Below the pieces are notes generated by a model. That model made no database searches, was not told where the DNA came from, and saw nothing but the letters and a program-made list of their open reading frames with translations. Shown here in pieces: positions 9,157-17,717 of a stretch of 64,000 bases of DNA. Position 1 is the first letter of the stretch. The number at the start of each line of letters is the position of its first letter. This DNA is from Poriferisodalis sp026713105 (GTDB lineage: Bacteria > Actinomycetota > Acidimicrobiia > Acidimicrobiales > Poriferisodalaceae): contig OZ220472.1 of assembly GCA_965115995.1 (NCBI GenBank), forward strand, positions 992,001 through 1,056,000, read 5' to 3'. Both the position numbers and the translations under genes were made by a program.

Positions 9157-9732
9157 GTGTCCAAGCGAGTCGTGATCGCAGAGGACGAGGCCATCATCCG
9201 GCTCGACCTGCGCGAGATGCTCGAAGACGAGGGCTATGTCGTCGTGGCTGAAACGGGTCGCGGCGATGAAGCGGTGGAATTGGCACGCCAGCATCAGCCC
9301 GAGGTGTGCATCTTTGACATCCAGATGCCCGGTCGCGATGGCCTCGACGCGGCGCGCGAGGTCGCCGCAGACCGCACCTCTGCGGTGCTCATCCTCACGG
9401 CGTTCAGCAAGCGCCATCTCATCTCCGAAGCTCGCGATGCCGGAGTGCTCTCGTACTTGGTGAAGCCGTTTCAGCGCGAGGAGCTGGTCTCGGCCATCGA
9501 GGTGGCGTGGGGTCGTTTCACAGAGATGAGAGAGCTCGAGGACACCGTGGAGAGCCTCGAGGAGAAGCTGGAGACTCGCAAGGCCGTGGAACGTGCGAAG
9601 GGCCTGCTCATGGACGATTTTCAGCTGTCTGAGCGGGATGCTTTCGAATTCATCCGCAGTACGGCGATGGCCAACCGTGCGAAGATGCGAGACATCGCTC
9701 AGCAGATTGTCGATGGATTGCTGACTCCCTGA
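9157..9732 (+). CDS. pdtaR: ANTAR-domain response regulator (PdtaR-like)
   Basis: 191 residues from the GTG start, which has GAGGGGA just upstream. The open frame extends 10 codons further with no supporting site. Residues 1-120 are a receiver domain: acidic pocket AEDE, phospho-acceptor Asp54 in CIFDIQMPG, ILTAFS and VKPF Lys. A coiled segment (ELEDTVESLEEKLE) leads to the C-terminal ANTAR RNA-binding domain (KAVERAKGLLMDDFQLSERDAF). Such regulators bind tandem RNA hairpins and prevent transcription termination when phosphorylated. The gene order with polA, rpsA and coaE is that of the mycobacterial pdtaR locus. The histidine kinase partner is not adjacent. Confidence 0.9.
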   Translation: MSKRVVIAEDEAIIRLDLREMLEDEGYVVVAETGRGDEAVELARQHQPEVCIFDIQMPGRDGLDAAREVAADRTSAVLILTAFSKRHLISEARDAGVLSYLVKPFQREELVSAIEVAWGRFTEMRELEDTVESLEEKLETRKAVERAKGLLMDDFQLSERDAFEFIRSTAMANRAKMRDIAQQIVDGLLTP

Positions 9733-9809
9733 GTCGCTCGTTCGAGATCTGCTCGCCTGCGCTTGGCAGGCTTCCACAATCGCCGCCCCGCAACGTTGGG
9801 AGAGTTCCG

Positions 9810-12545
9810 ATGTCCAAGCTCCTCTTGCTTGACGGGAACTCGCTCACGTACCGGGCCTTCTTCGCCATACCCGAGGACATGGCCACACGCTCGGGACAGC
9901 CCACCGGCGCCGTATTCGGGTTCACGTCCATGCTCATCAACCTGGTGCGGGATCACCGCCCAGACGCGATCGCAGTGTGTTTCGACCGTCCCGAGCCGAC
10001 GTTCCGGCATATCGCTGCGCCGGAATACAAGGCACATCGCGACGAGACGCCGGCAACACTCATCGATCAGCTCGGCCTGGTGCGCGAAGTGCTCGAGTCG
10101 TTGAGCATGACTGCGCTGGACTGTGCCGGCTTCGAGGCCGACGACCTGTTGGCGACGCTGGCGTCCGAAGCCGAACAGCGTGGCGACGATGTCCTGATTG
10201 TCAGCGGGGATCGCGACGTGTACCAACTTGTGCGTGACCCCAAGGTTCGGGTGGTCTACAACCGGCGCGGCGTCACCGACTATGCGCTCTACGACGAAGC
10301 GGGCATCGCCGAGCGCACTGGCGTCACGCCGGACCTCTACGTGCAGTACGCCGCACTGCGTGGCGATCCGTCCGACAACCTTCCCGGAGTGCCTGGGGTC
10401 GGCGAGAAGACGGCCGCCAAGCTGCTCAATAAGTACGGCAGTCTCGAAGCCCTGCTGGCCGCGGCTACGGAGCAGACTCCGAAGCTGGCCGAGAATCTCG
10501 CGGCACACAGCGAGCATGTGCGGCGCAACGTCGATCTGATGACCCTTCGGACCGACGCACCGGTCGAAGCGGCGCCAGCGGATCTCCAATGGGACGCTTT
10601 CGACGGCGACTTGGTGACGCGTACGTTCGAGTTCCTGGAGTTCGGCAGCCTCCACGCTCGTCTCCGGAACGCATTGGTGGGCACGGCCCTGGACGGCCTG
10701 CTGACGGCCGACGCAGCATCCCCGGAGACCGTCCAGCTCGCGGAGACGCAGTTTCTGCCGGTTGACGTTGGAGCCGATGCCCGTGGCGCCAATGCCGTGA
10801 GGCTGCTGGCCGAGTTGGCGGGCCGCGACGATCCTGTCGCGCTCGGTTACACCCTCGAGGCGGACGGCGCCGTGGGCGTGCTGGCGGTCGCAGTCGACCC
10901 CTCACGCGGGTCCGTGCTTGCGCTCGGTGCCGGTGACCTGGAGGTGCCCGACATCGCCCAGCGGGTTGCCTGCCTGCTCGGGGCCGACGGGCCAGGCGTC
11001 CACGTCCATCAGGCGAAAGCGCTGATGCGGGCACTGGAGCTAGCGAACGGTGATCTCGCTGCCAGCGCGTCGGTGGCCGGCCTCGCTACCGACACTGCAA
11101 TCGCCGCTTATCTCATCCAGCCATCGGAAGGCCGCGCCGAGCTGAGCGCGCTCCTCGCCCGGCATTGCGGCACTGAGCTTCCCGACAGCGATGGACAAGA
11201 TCAACTCGGCTTCGATGATCTCGATGCCGACGGTCCTTCAGGAAGTGTCGCGGCCGGCGGTGATGCCCTCGCAGTGGCGATGCTCGCCCCAGTACTCAAC
11301 CGGGAACTCGAGACCCTCGGGATGTCCGATTTGTATCGCGACATCGAGCGTCCGCTGATCTGCGTCCTCGCTCGCATGGAGTCGGCCGGGATCGGTGTCG
11401 ACCACACTGAACTCGAGTCGTTGCGTGACTACCTGACGAGCGAAGTGTCTGCACTCGAAGCAGAAGTGCGGCAACTGGCCGGTCGGGACGATCTCAACGT
11501 CAACTCGCCCAAGCAGCTGGCAGAGGTGCTCTTCGAGGACCTGGGGTTGACGCCGCAGCGCAAGACCAAGACGGGTTATTCCACGAGCGCCACAGCGCTT
11601 GAATCGCTGCGAAGCGAGCACCCGATCGTGGACAAGCTGCTGGCGTTCCGGGAGGTGGAGAAGCTGCGATCGACCTACGGCGTCAGCTTGCTCGAATGCG
11701 TCGAACCGGACGGCCGCATCCACGCCACGTTCAACCAGACGGTTGCACGCACCGGCAGGCTCAGCTCCGAAGAGCCGAACCTGCACAACATCCCGGTGCG
11801 GACCGAGCAGGGACGCCTGTTCCGGCGCGCGTTCGTGCCGGCTGACGGCTACGAGCTGCTGATCGCCGACTACAACCAGATCGAGCTGCGGGTGATTGCG
11901 CATCTGTCGGGCGACCCGGGCCTCGTCGGTGCCTTCGAGGCGGGCCACGACATCCACAGCGCAACGGCAGCATCCCTCTTCGCCATCAGCCCCAGCGAGG
12001 TCGACCCGCAGCAGAGGTCGGTGGCAAAGATGGTGAGCTACGGCTTGGCCTACGGGATGGAGGCATACGGTCTCGGACAGCGACTCGGGGTGCCCACCGA
12101 CGAGGCAGCACACATTCTGGACGCCTACTTCGAAGCGTTCCCCGAGGTGCGCGCGTTCATGGACGGCGTGGTCTCGGAGAGTCGCGAGCGTGGATACACC
12201 GAGACGGCCTTCGGGCGGCGTCGCCCGCTTCCCGAGTTGACATCTCGAAATCACCGCGTGCGCCAGGCCGCAGAGCGACAGGCCATGAATGCTCCCATCC
12301 AGGGACTCGCAGCGGACATCTTCAAAGTGGCGCTGGTACGCCTCGATGCGGCCTTGGGGGATCGGTCGGCAGCCAGCCGTCTGGTGCTGCAGGTGCACGA
12401 CGAGGTGATCCTCGAAGTGCCCCCATCGGAGCACGACGAGGTGACCGAGCTGACGGTGGACACGATGCGGCATGCCGCCGACCTGGCGGTCCCGCTCGAA
12501 GTCCATGTTTCGGCGGGCGCAACCTGGGCCGACGCCAAGGGCTGA
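9810..12545 (+). CDS. polA: DNA polymerase I
   Basis: 911 residues with a GGGAGAG Shine-Dalgarno. Residues 1-~295 are the 5'-3' exonuclease (LLLDGNSLTYRAFF, DDLLATLASEA, GDPSDNLPGVPGVGEKTA). The central region (~315-510) is a degenerate 3'-5' exonuclease: the DxE motif is replaced around YTLEADGAVGV, so proofreading is probably absent, as usual in actinobacteria. The polymerase domain has motif A IADYNQIELR (near residue 687), motif B RSVAKMVSYGLAYG and motif C VHDEVILEVP. Motif B has Tyr where E. coli has Phe762, a residue linked to dideoxynucleotide acceptance and also found in mycobacterial Pol I. It functions in Okazaki fragment processing and repair synthesis. Confidence 0.97.
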   Translation: MSKLLLLDGNSLTYRAFFAIPEDMATRSGQPTGAVFGFTSMLINLVRDHRPDAIAVCFDRPEPTFRHIAAPEYKAHRDETPATLIDQLGLVREVLESLSMTALDCAGFEADDLLATLASEAEQRGDDVLIVSGDRDVYQLVRDPKVRVVYNRRGVTDYALYDEAGIAERTGVTPDLYVQYAALRGDPSDNLPGVPGVGEKTAAKLLNKYGSLEALLAAATEQTPKLAENLAAHSEHVRRNVDLMTLRTDAPVEAAPADLQWDAFDGDLVTRTFEFLEFGSLHARLRNALVGTALDGLLTADAASPETVQLAETQFLPVDVGADARGANAVRLLAELAGRDDPVALGYTLEADGAVGVLAVAVDPSRGSVLALGAGDLEVPDIAQRVACLLGADGPGVHVHQAKALMRALELANGDLAASASVAGLATDTAIAAYLIQPSEGRAELSALLARHCGTELPDSDGQDQLGFDDLDADGPSGSVAAGGDALAVAMLAPVLNRELETLGMSDLYRDIERPLICVLARMESAGIGVDHTELESLRDYLTSEVSALEAEVRQLAGRDDLNVNSPKQLAEVLFEDLGLTPQRKTKTGYSTSATALESLRSEHPIVDKLLAFREVEKLRSTYGVSLLECVEPDGRIHATFNQTVARTGRLSSEEPNLHNIPVRTEQGRLFRRAFVPADGYELLIADYNQIELRVIAHLSGDPGLVGAFEAGHDIHSATAASLFAISPSEVDPQQRSVAKMVSYGLAYGMEAYGLGQRLGVPTDEAAHILDAYFEAFPEVRAFMDGVVSESRERGYTETAFGRRRPLPELTSRNHRVRQAAERQAMNAPIQGLAADIFKVALVRLDAALGDRSAASRLVLQVHDEVILEVPPSEHDEVTELTVDTMRHAADLAVPLEVHVSAGATWADAKG

Positions 12546-12631
12546 ACGCCGCGGGTCTCCACGCCGCGGGCCGGTAGCCTTGCCGTGCGCTTCGTGCGGC
12601 TCGCTCGGCCGCCTGCGCCCGTACTCCCGAC

Positions 12632-14179
12632 GTGAGCATTCCCCCCGTGACCGACGCACTTGCCCCCGCACCAGACCTCGAAGACCCCGCACCCGAAGAC
12701 ACAGCACCCGAAGACACAGCATCCGAAGACCCCGCCCCGGAAGACACGGCAGCAGCACCGCCGGATACCCAGGACGGTGAGAGCTCGGGCAAGGAAGTGG
12801 GCAACGGAGCTTCGCAGGGCGCTTTCGGCACGTTCACCGAAGCGGGCGACTACGTGCCGCGGACTGTCACCGTCGACGATCTGGGCGACACCTCCTTCGA
12901 GGACGCCATAGCGCAGACCATTGTCGAGTTCGACGACGGCGACATCGTGGCCGGCACCATCGTGCGTGTCGATCGCGACGAAGTACTGCTCGATATCGGC
13001 TTCAAGTCTGAGGGCGTCATCCCGTCTCGCGAGCTCTCGATCCGCCACGACGTCGATCCTTCCGAAGTCGTGGACGTCGGCGATCAGATCGAGGCGCTCG
13101 TCCTTCAGAAGGAAGACCCCGACGGCCGCCTGGTGCTGTCCAAGAAGCGTGCGCAGTACGAGCGTGCTTGGGGTCGCATCGAAGAGATCCGCGAATCGAA
13201 CGGCGTCGTCACCGGTCCCGTCATCGAGGTCGTGAAGGGCGGCTTGATCGTCGACATCGGGCTGCGGGGATTCTTGCCGGCGTCGCTGGTGGAACTCCGG
13301 CGCGTCCGCGATCTGGCCCCTTATGTCGGCCGCGAGCTGGAAGCCAAGATCATCGAGCTCGACAAGAACCGCAACAACGTCGTGCTCAGCCGGCGAGCCT
13401 GGCTGGAGGAGAGCCTCAAGGAGGAGCGGGAAGGCTTCCTGCGAGACCTCAAGCGGGGCGAGCGGCGCACTGGCAGGGTCTCGTCGGTGGTCAGCTTCGG
13501 CGCATTCGTCGACCTCGGCGGCATGGACGGCCTCATTCACGTGTCGGAGCTGTCCTGGAAGCATGTCGATCATCCCAGCTCGGTCGTCACCATCGGCGAC
13601 GAGGTCACGGTGGAGGTGCTCGAGATCGACCGTGAGCGCGAGCGCATCTCGCTGTCACTCAAGGCGACGCAGCAGGATCCGTGGGAAGCGTTCGCCAACT
13701 CCCACCGGGTCGAAGAACTCGTCTACGGCCGAGTCACCAAGCTCGTGCCGTTCGGAGCCTTCGTACAGGTCGGCGATGGCATCGAGGGCTTGGTGCACAT
13801 CTCGGAGATGTCGGCTCACCACGTCGAGCTGCCAGAGCAGGTAGTGACCCCCGGCGAAGAGCTGTGGGTGAAGATCATCGATCTTGACCTGCAGCGTCGG
13901 CGCATCAGCCTGTCGATCAAGCAGGCCGCCGAAGGTGGCGTGGTAGCGGAGGAATACCGCGAGGCGTTCGGCGACCACGCGTACGACGAAGAGGGCAATT
14001 TCATCGGCGAATTCAGCTACGAGACGCCTGCCGAGGGCGAGGAATCGGAAGCTGAGCGGGCATGGCGCGAGTACTACGAAGAGCATGGCGAGGAGGCCTA
14101 CCGCCAGGCCCTCGCGCAATACGAGAACCAGGGAACCGAGGGCGAGCCCGCCACGGCCGCTGCCGAGGGTGACGGCTAG
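12632..14179 (+). CDS. rpsA: 30S ribosomal protein S1
   Basis: 515 residues with four S1 (OB-fold) RNA-binding domains: DGDIVAGTIVRVDRDEVLLDIG, VVTGPVIEVVKGGLIVDIG, RRTGRVSSVVSFGAFVDLG and VYGRVTKLVPFGAFVQVG regions at about 108-175, 193-260, 278-346 and 363-432. It helps load mRNA on the 30S subunit. The first ~70 residues are a Pro/Glu/Asp/Ala-rich extension built from repeated PEDTA units, atypical and probably disordered. The C-terminus is acidic. The GTG start has no obvious Shine-Dalgarno; a second GTG 15 bp downstream is possible. Confidence 0.95.
   Translation: MSIPPVTDALAPAPDLEDPAPEDTAPEDTASEDPAPEDTAAAPPDTQDGESSGKEVGNGASQGAFGTFTEAGDYVPRTVTVDDLGDTSFEDAIAQTIVEFDDGDIVAGTIVRVDRDEVLLDIGFKSEGVIPSRELSIRHDVDPSEVVDVGDQIEALVLQKEDPDGRLVLSKKRAQYERAWGRIEEIRESNGVVTGPVIEVVKGGLIVDIGLRGFLPASLVELRRVRDLAPYVGRELEAKIIELDKNRNNVVLSRRAWLEESLKEEREGFLRDLKRGERRTGRVSSVVSFGAFVDLGGMDGLIHVSELSWKHVDHPSSVVTIGDEVTVEVLEIDRERERISLSLKATQQDPWEAFANSHRVEELVYGRVTKLVPFGAFVQVGDGIEGLVHISEMSAHHVELPEQVVTPGEELWVKIIDLDLQRRRISLSIKQAAEGGVVAEEYREAFGDHAYDEEGNFIGEFSYETPAEGEESEAERAWREYYEEHGEEAYRQALAQYENQGTEGEPATAAAEGDG
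12692..12751 (+). repeat. 15-bp tandem repeat inside rpsA (four copies)
   Basis: Four consecutive 15-bp units close to CCCGAAGACACAGCA encode PEDTA PEDTA SEDPA PEDTA in the N-terminal extension of S1. In-frame copy changes would lengthen or shorten the acidic leader without breaking the gene. Confidence 0.85.
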
Positions 14180-14238
14180 CGCAGCCGCTCTTCGCTGGAT
14201 CCGCTCCAGTTGAATCCGTCTCTTTCGAAGCCGGTCCG

Positions 14239-14868
14239 ATGATCTCAGTCGGGCTCACCGGCGGCATCGGCAGCGGGAAGAGCACAGTTGCTTCGGGCTT
14301 CGTCGAGCACGGAGCCGTACTGATCGATGCGGACGCCATCGTTCGCTCCCAGCAGGCACCATCGAGCCCCGTCTTTGTCGCGATGGTGGAGCGCTTCGGA
14401 GACCACATCGTGGCTCCGGACGGCACGCTCGACCGCGGTGCCGTCGCGGCCATCGTGTTCAACGATCCCGACGCACTCGCTGACCTGAATGCGATCACCC
14501 ATCCTCCGGTCGGTCGGGAGATCCGTCGCCGGCTCAGCGAACTGGAACCTACGGATCGCCTGGTTGTGCTCGACATCCCGCTGCTCGGTGAGGGGCTGGC
14601 TCAAGGTCGACGCCCCCGCTACCAGACCAGCGGGATCCTGGTGGTGGACACGCCGACCGATATCGCTGTGGAGCGGCTCGTGACTTCGCGGGGTTTCTTC
14701 GCCGACGATGCACGCGCTCGTATCGCCGCACAGCTGTCGTGCGAAGAGCGACTGGCTATCGCCGACTGGGTCATCGACAACTCCGGCGGTCTCGACGAGC
14801 TCGAAGCTGCGATCGGCGCAGCCTTTCGCTGGGCGAGCGCGCTGCCGCACATCGACCCAGCTCCGTGA
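14239..14868 (+). CDS. coaE: Dephospho-CoA kinase
   Basis: 209 residues. It catalyses the last step of CoA synthesis, ATP-dependent phosphorylation of the 3'-hydroxyl of dephospho-CoA. The Walker A motif is GGIGSGKST (about residues 8-17), followed by LIDADAIVRSQQ, ITHPPVGREI and VVLDIPLLGEG, all family signatures. It is the plain single-domain form without the C-terminal UPF0157-type extension seen in mycobacteria. It lies 59 bp after rpsA, the conserved actinobacterial order. Confidence 0.95.
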   Translation: MISVGLTGGIGSGKSTVASGFVEHGAVLIDADAIVRSQQAPSSPVFVAMVERFGDHIVAPDGTLDRGAVAAIVFNDPDALADLNAITHPPVGREIRRRLSELEPTDRLVVLDIPLLGEGLAQGRRPRYQTSGILVVDTPTDIAVERLVTSRGFFADDARARIAAQLSCEERLAIADWVIDNSGGLDELEAAIGAAFRWASALPHIDPAP

Positions 14869-14894
14869 CGCGCGCCTGGCTGTCGCTGAGATTC

Positions 14895-15401
14895 TCAGTA
14901 GGCGAGCGGAGTCCCGCAGTGCGGACAGCTGGGCTCGGGCGCGCGCGTATCGAACTGTGATGGCTTGACCAGAAGGAAGCAGCCTTCGCAGAGGATCTCG
15001 TCTTCCTGCTTGGAGGACGAACGCGAGCCGGTGACGATGCCGATCTCGTCGTCATCGTCGTCATCGTCGTCGTCTTCGGACGCCAGCCGCTCCTTGAGGA
15101 TCTCGCCGAGATCCGCTTCGAGCTCCTCATCGTCATCGTCGTCATCTTCATCGTCCGCGGGGCGCACCCCGGCGGGCACTTCGCGGCTCGGCTCCGATGC
15201 ATCATCAGACGAAGCTGGCTCGTCTGTGTCGATCTCGTCAACCTCGTCGATCTCGTCGTCGAGACTCGTCACTCCCAACTCTTCGGCCTCGAGATCGTCG
15301 GGCACCGGCTCGAGGTCATCGCCCAGCAGGTCAGGTTCGAGCAAGGCCTCGTCGTGCGGTTCGTCCTGGGCGTCAGGGACGTCTGGTTCGTCGCGGCTCA
15401 T
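14895..15401 (-). CDS. Acidic protein with C-terminal zinc ribbon (DUF4193-like)
   Basis: 168 residues. About the first 125 are extremely acidic and low in complexity, with two runs of consecutive Asp encoded by GAT/GAC repeats. The C-terminal 50 hold CEGCFLLV and CPHCGTPLAY, a four-Cys zinc ribbon that resembles the actinobacterial DUF4193 family, in which a short acidic region precedes C-x2-CFLV. Function is unknown; a nucleic-acid-associated or regulatory role is only a guess. It is convergent with coaE and separated from uvrB by about 145 bp. The Asp-rich part is longer than the family norm as I recall it. Confidence 0.7.
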   Translation of the reverse strand: MSRDEPDVPDAQDEPHDEALLEPDLLGDDLEPVPDDLEAEELGVTSLDDEIDEVDEIDTDEPASSDDASEPSREVPAGVRPADDEDDDDDDEELEADLGEILKERLASEDDDDDDDDDEIGIVTGSRSSSKQEDEILCEGCFLLVKPSQFDTRAPEPSCPHCGTPLAY

Positions 15402-15546
15402 GGGCAGTCTCGGGTAGTGATGGAGTCGGGTTTTGTCGGGTCAGCAGTCAGCGCGGCAGGATAACCAGACTGGCTGCTCGCAGGGAGACACCTTCGCGCT
15501 GATCGGCGCAACAGTTTCCCCGGTCTGGTGATCTGATGCTGGCGGG

Positions 15547-17694
15547 ATGGCGAGGCGTCGCGGCCCTAGCCTCCGGAACATGGCATCGGTCTCGACCGCT
15601 CTCGCGCATGGGGATTCGGACCGAGACGATTCGCGGCAGGTCCGCCCGTGGCTGCCGACACCTACCGCCGCCCATCCGTTCCGCGTCACCGCAGGCTTCG
15701 AACCTGCCGGTGACCAACCGCGCGCGGTGGCCGAGCTGGCTGACGGCATCACCCGCGGCGACCGGTTCCAGACGCTGTTGGGCATCACCGGCTCGGGCAA
15801 GAGCGCCACGATTGCGTGGACGATCGAGCAGTCGCAGCGACCGACGCTGGTGCTCGCACCGAACAAGTCCTTGGCGGCGCAGCTTGCCAATGAGTTCCGT
15901 GAGTTCTTCCCCGACAATCGTGTGGAGTATTTCGTCTCCTACTACGACTACTACCAGCCCGAGGCATACATGCCGGCCTCGGACACCTACATCGAGAAGG
16001 ACTCCAGCGTCAACGATGAGATCGACCGTCTGCGGCACTCGGCCACGGCGGCACTGCTGACGCGGCGGGACGTCATCGTGGTGGCATCGGTCTCAGCCAT
16101 CTACGGGCTCGGTGCACCCTCGGAGTATCTGCGCCAGATGCTGTACCTGCGGGTTGGCGAGACGGTCGACCAGCGCGCGGTGTTGCGCCGACTCGTCGAC
16201 ATGCAGTACGAGCGCAACGACATGAACCTCGTGCGGGGTCGATTCCGGGTACGCGGCGACACGCTCGAAGTGCACCCGGCATACGAGGAGTTCCTGGTGA
16301 GGGTGGAATTGTTCGGCGACGAGATCGATCGGATCAGCCGCATCGACCCGGTCACCGGTGAGCGCCTGGGTGATCTCGAGGAGGTCACCGTCTTCCCTGC
16401 GTCGCACTATGTCACCGGCGAGGACAAGCTGCGGGTGGCGATCTCCAAGATCGAGGCCGAGCTGGCGGAACGACTGCAGCAATTCGAGAAGGAGAACAAG
16501 CTGCTCGAGGCACAGCGGCTTCGCATGCGCACCGAGTACGACCTGGAGATGCTGGGCGAGCTGGGCTACTGCAATGGCGTCGAGAACTACTCGATGCACC
16601 TCGACGGCCGGGTCTATGACGAGCCGCCGTACACATTGCTGGATTTCTTCCCCGACGACTATCTACTCGTCATCGACGAGAGCCATGTCGCGGTGCCCCA
16701 GCTGCACGGCCAGTTCGCCGGCGACCGACGCCGCAAGGACACCCTCGTGGAGCACGGCTTCCGGCTGCCGTCGGCTCGGGACAACCGGCCGTTGCGCTTC
16801 GACGAGGTGATGGACCGGCTGAATCAGGTTGTCTTCCTGTCAGCGACGCCGGGGGAATACGAGCTGCGGACGAGTTCTCAAGTGGTGGAGCAGATCGTCC
16901 GCCCGACCGGCCTGGTGGACCCCGAAATCGTCGTGCGCCCGACCCAAGGCCAGATCGACGACCTGATGGGTGAGATCGAGCGGGTCACCGAACAGGGCCA
17001 ACGGGTGCTCGTGACGACGCTCACCAAGAAGATGGCGGAAGATCTCACCGACTACTTGCTGGAATTGGGCGTCAGGGTGCGGTACCTGCATAGCGAGATC
17101 GACACCATCGAGCGGATTGAGATCCTCCGTGACCTGCGGCTCGGGCACTTCGACGTGTTGGTGGGCATCAACCTGCTGCGAGAAGGCCTCGACCTGCCCG
17201 AAGTGAGCCTTGTCGCCATCCTCGATGCCGACAAAGAGGGATTCCTGCGCAGCGAGACGTCGCTCATCCAGACCATCGGGCGAGCAGCACGCAACGTGGA
17301 CGGTCAGGTCGTGATGTACGCCGACGCGTTTACGCCCTCGATGCACCGTGCGGTATCGGAGACGAACCGGCGCCGCGGCCTGCAGCAGGCATACAACGCG
17401 GAGCACAACATCGACCCCCAGACGATCCGCAAGGCGGTCACTGACATCCTCGAAGTTCTCAGAGGCCCAGCAGAGACAGCCCCGGTCCCCGAGAAGCTGG
17501 CCTCAGGCCGAGTGAACGCAGAAAAGGTCCGAGCCGCGTACGGCGACCTGCCACCAGACGACCTCACACGGCTCATCGCCTCGCTGGAAGAGGAGATGGC
17601 CGAAGCAGCGGCAGACCTCAGATTCGAATACGCAGCCCGCCTCAGAGACGAGCTCAGAGAACTGCGCCGAGACCTCCGAGACGCCAGCGCCTAG
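15547..17694 (+). CDS. uvrB: UvrABC excinuclease subunit B
   Basis: 715 residues. The damage-verifying helicase-like subunit of nucleotide excision repair. Visible are the Walker A GITGSGKSA (79-86), the beta-hairpin region VSYYDYYQPEAYMP, Walker B VIDESH, RRKDTLVEHGFRLPSA, helicase motifs GINLLREGLDLPE and QTIGRAARN, and a C-terminal UVR domain (FEYAARLRDELRELRRDL) that contacts UvrC. The N-terminus is ~40 residues longer than usual before PFRVTAGFEPAGDQP; an internal ATG at 15580 is an alternative start. It ends 11 bp from the convergent dehydrogenase gene. Confidence 0.96.
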   Translation: MARRRGPSLRNMASVSTALAHGDSDRDDSRQVRPWLPTPTAAHPFRVTAGFEPAGDQPRAVAELADGITRGDRFQTLLGITGSGKSATIAWTIEQSQRPTLVLAPNKSLAAQLANEFREFFPDNRVEYFVSYYDYYQPEAYMPASDTYIEKDSSVNDEIDRLRHSATAALLTRRDVIVVASVSAIYGLGAPSEYLRQMLYLRVGETVDQRAVLRRLVDMQYERNDMNLVRGRFRVRGDTLEVHPAYEEFLVRVELFGDEIDRISRIDPVTGERLGDLEEVTVFPASHYVTGEDKLRVAISKIEAELAERLQQFEKENKLLEAQRLRMRTEYDLEMLGELGYCNGVENYSMHLDGRVYDEPPYTLLDFFPDDYLLVIDESHVAVPQLHGQFAGDRRRKDTLVEHGFRLPSARDNRPLRFDEVMDRLNQVVFLSATPGEYELRTSSQVVEQIVRPTGLVDPEIVVRPTQGQIDDLMGEIERVTEQGQRVLVTTLTKKMAEDLTDYLLELGVRVRYLHSEIDTIERIEILRDLRLGHFDVLVGINLLREGLDLPEVSLVAILDADKEGFLRSETSLIQTIGRAARNVDGQVVMYADAFTPSMHRAVSETNRRRGLQQAYNAEHNIDPQTIRKAVTDILEVLRGPAETAPVPEKLASGRVNAEKVRAAYGDLPPDDLTRLIASLEEEMAEAAADLRFEYAARLRDELRELRRDLRDASA

Positions 17695-17717
17695 AGAACG
17701 ACTGCCTAGAGAACGAC
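17689..17717. repeat. Near-perfect 15-bp tandem duplication at convergent gene ends
   Basis: GCCTAGAGAACGACT is followed at once by GCCTAGAGAACGAC. The first copy contains the uvrB stop and the second the stop and last codons of the minus-strand dehydrogenase gene, so the duplication lies exactly at the meeting point of the two genes. Confidence 0.8.

Noticed and set aside
11980..12070. Tyr in motif B and missing exonuclease residues of PolA as novel features
   Set aside because: Both are known in mycobacterial and other actinobacterial DNA polymerase I.
14990..15140. Repeated GAT/GTC trinucleotides resembling a microsatellite or CRISPR-like array
   Set aside because: They encode Asp runs in the zinc ribbon protein; there are no spacers or conserved repeats.
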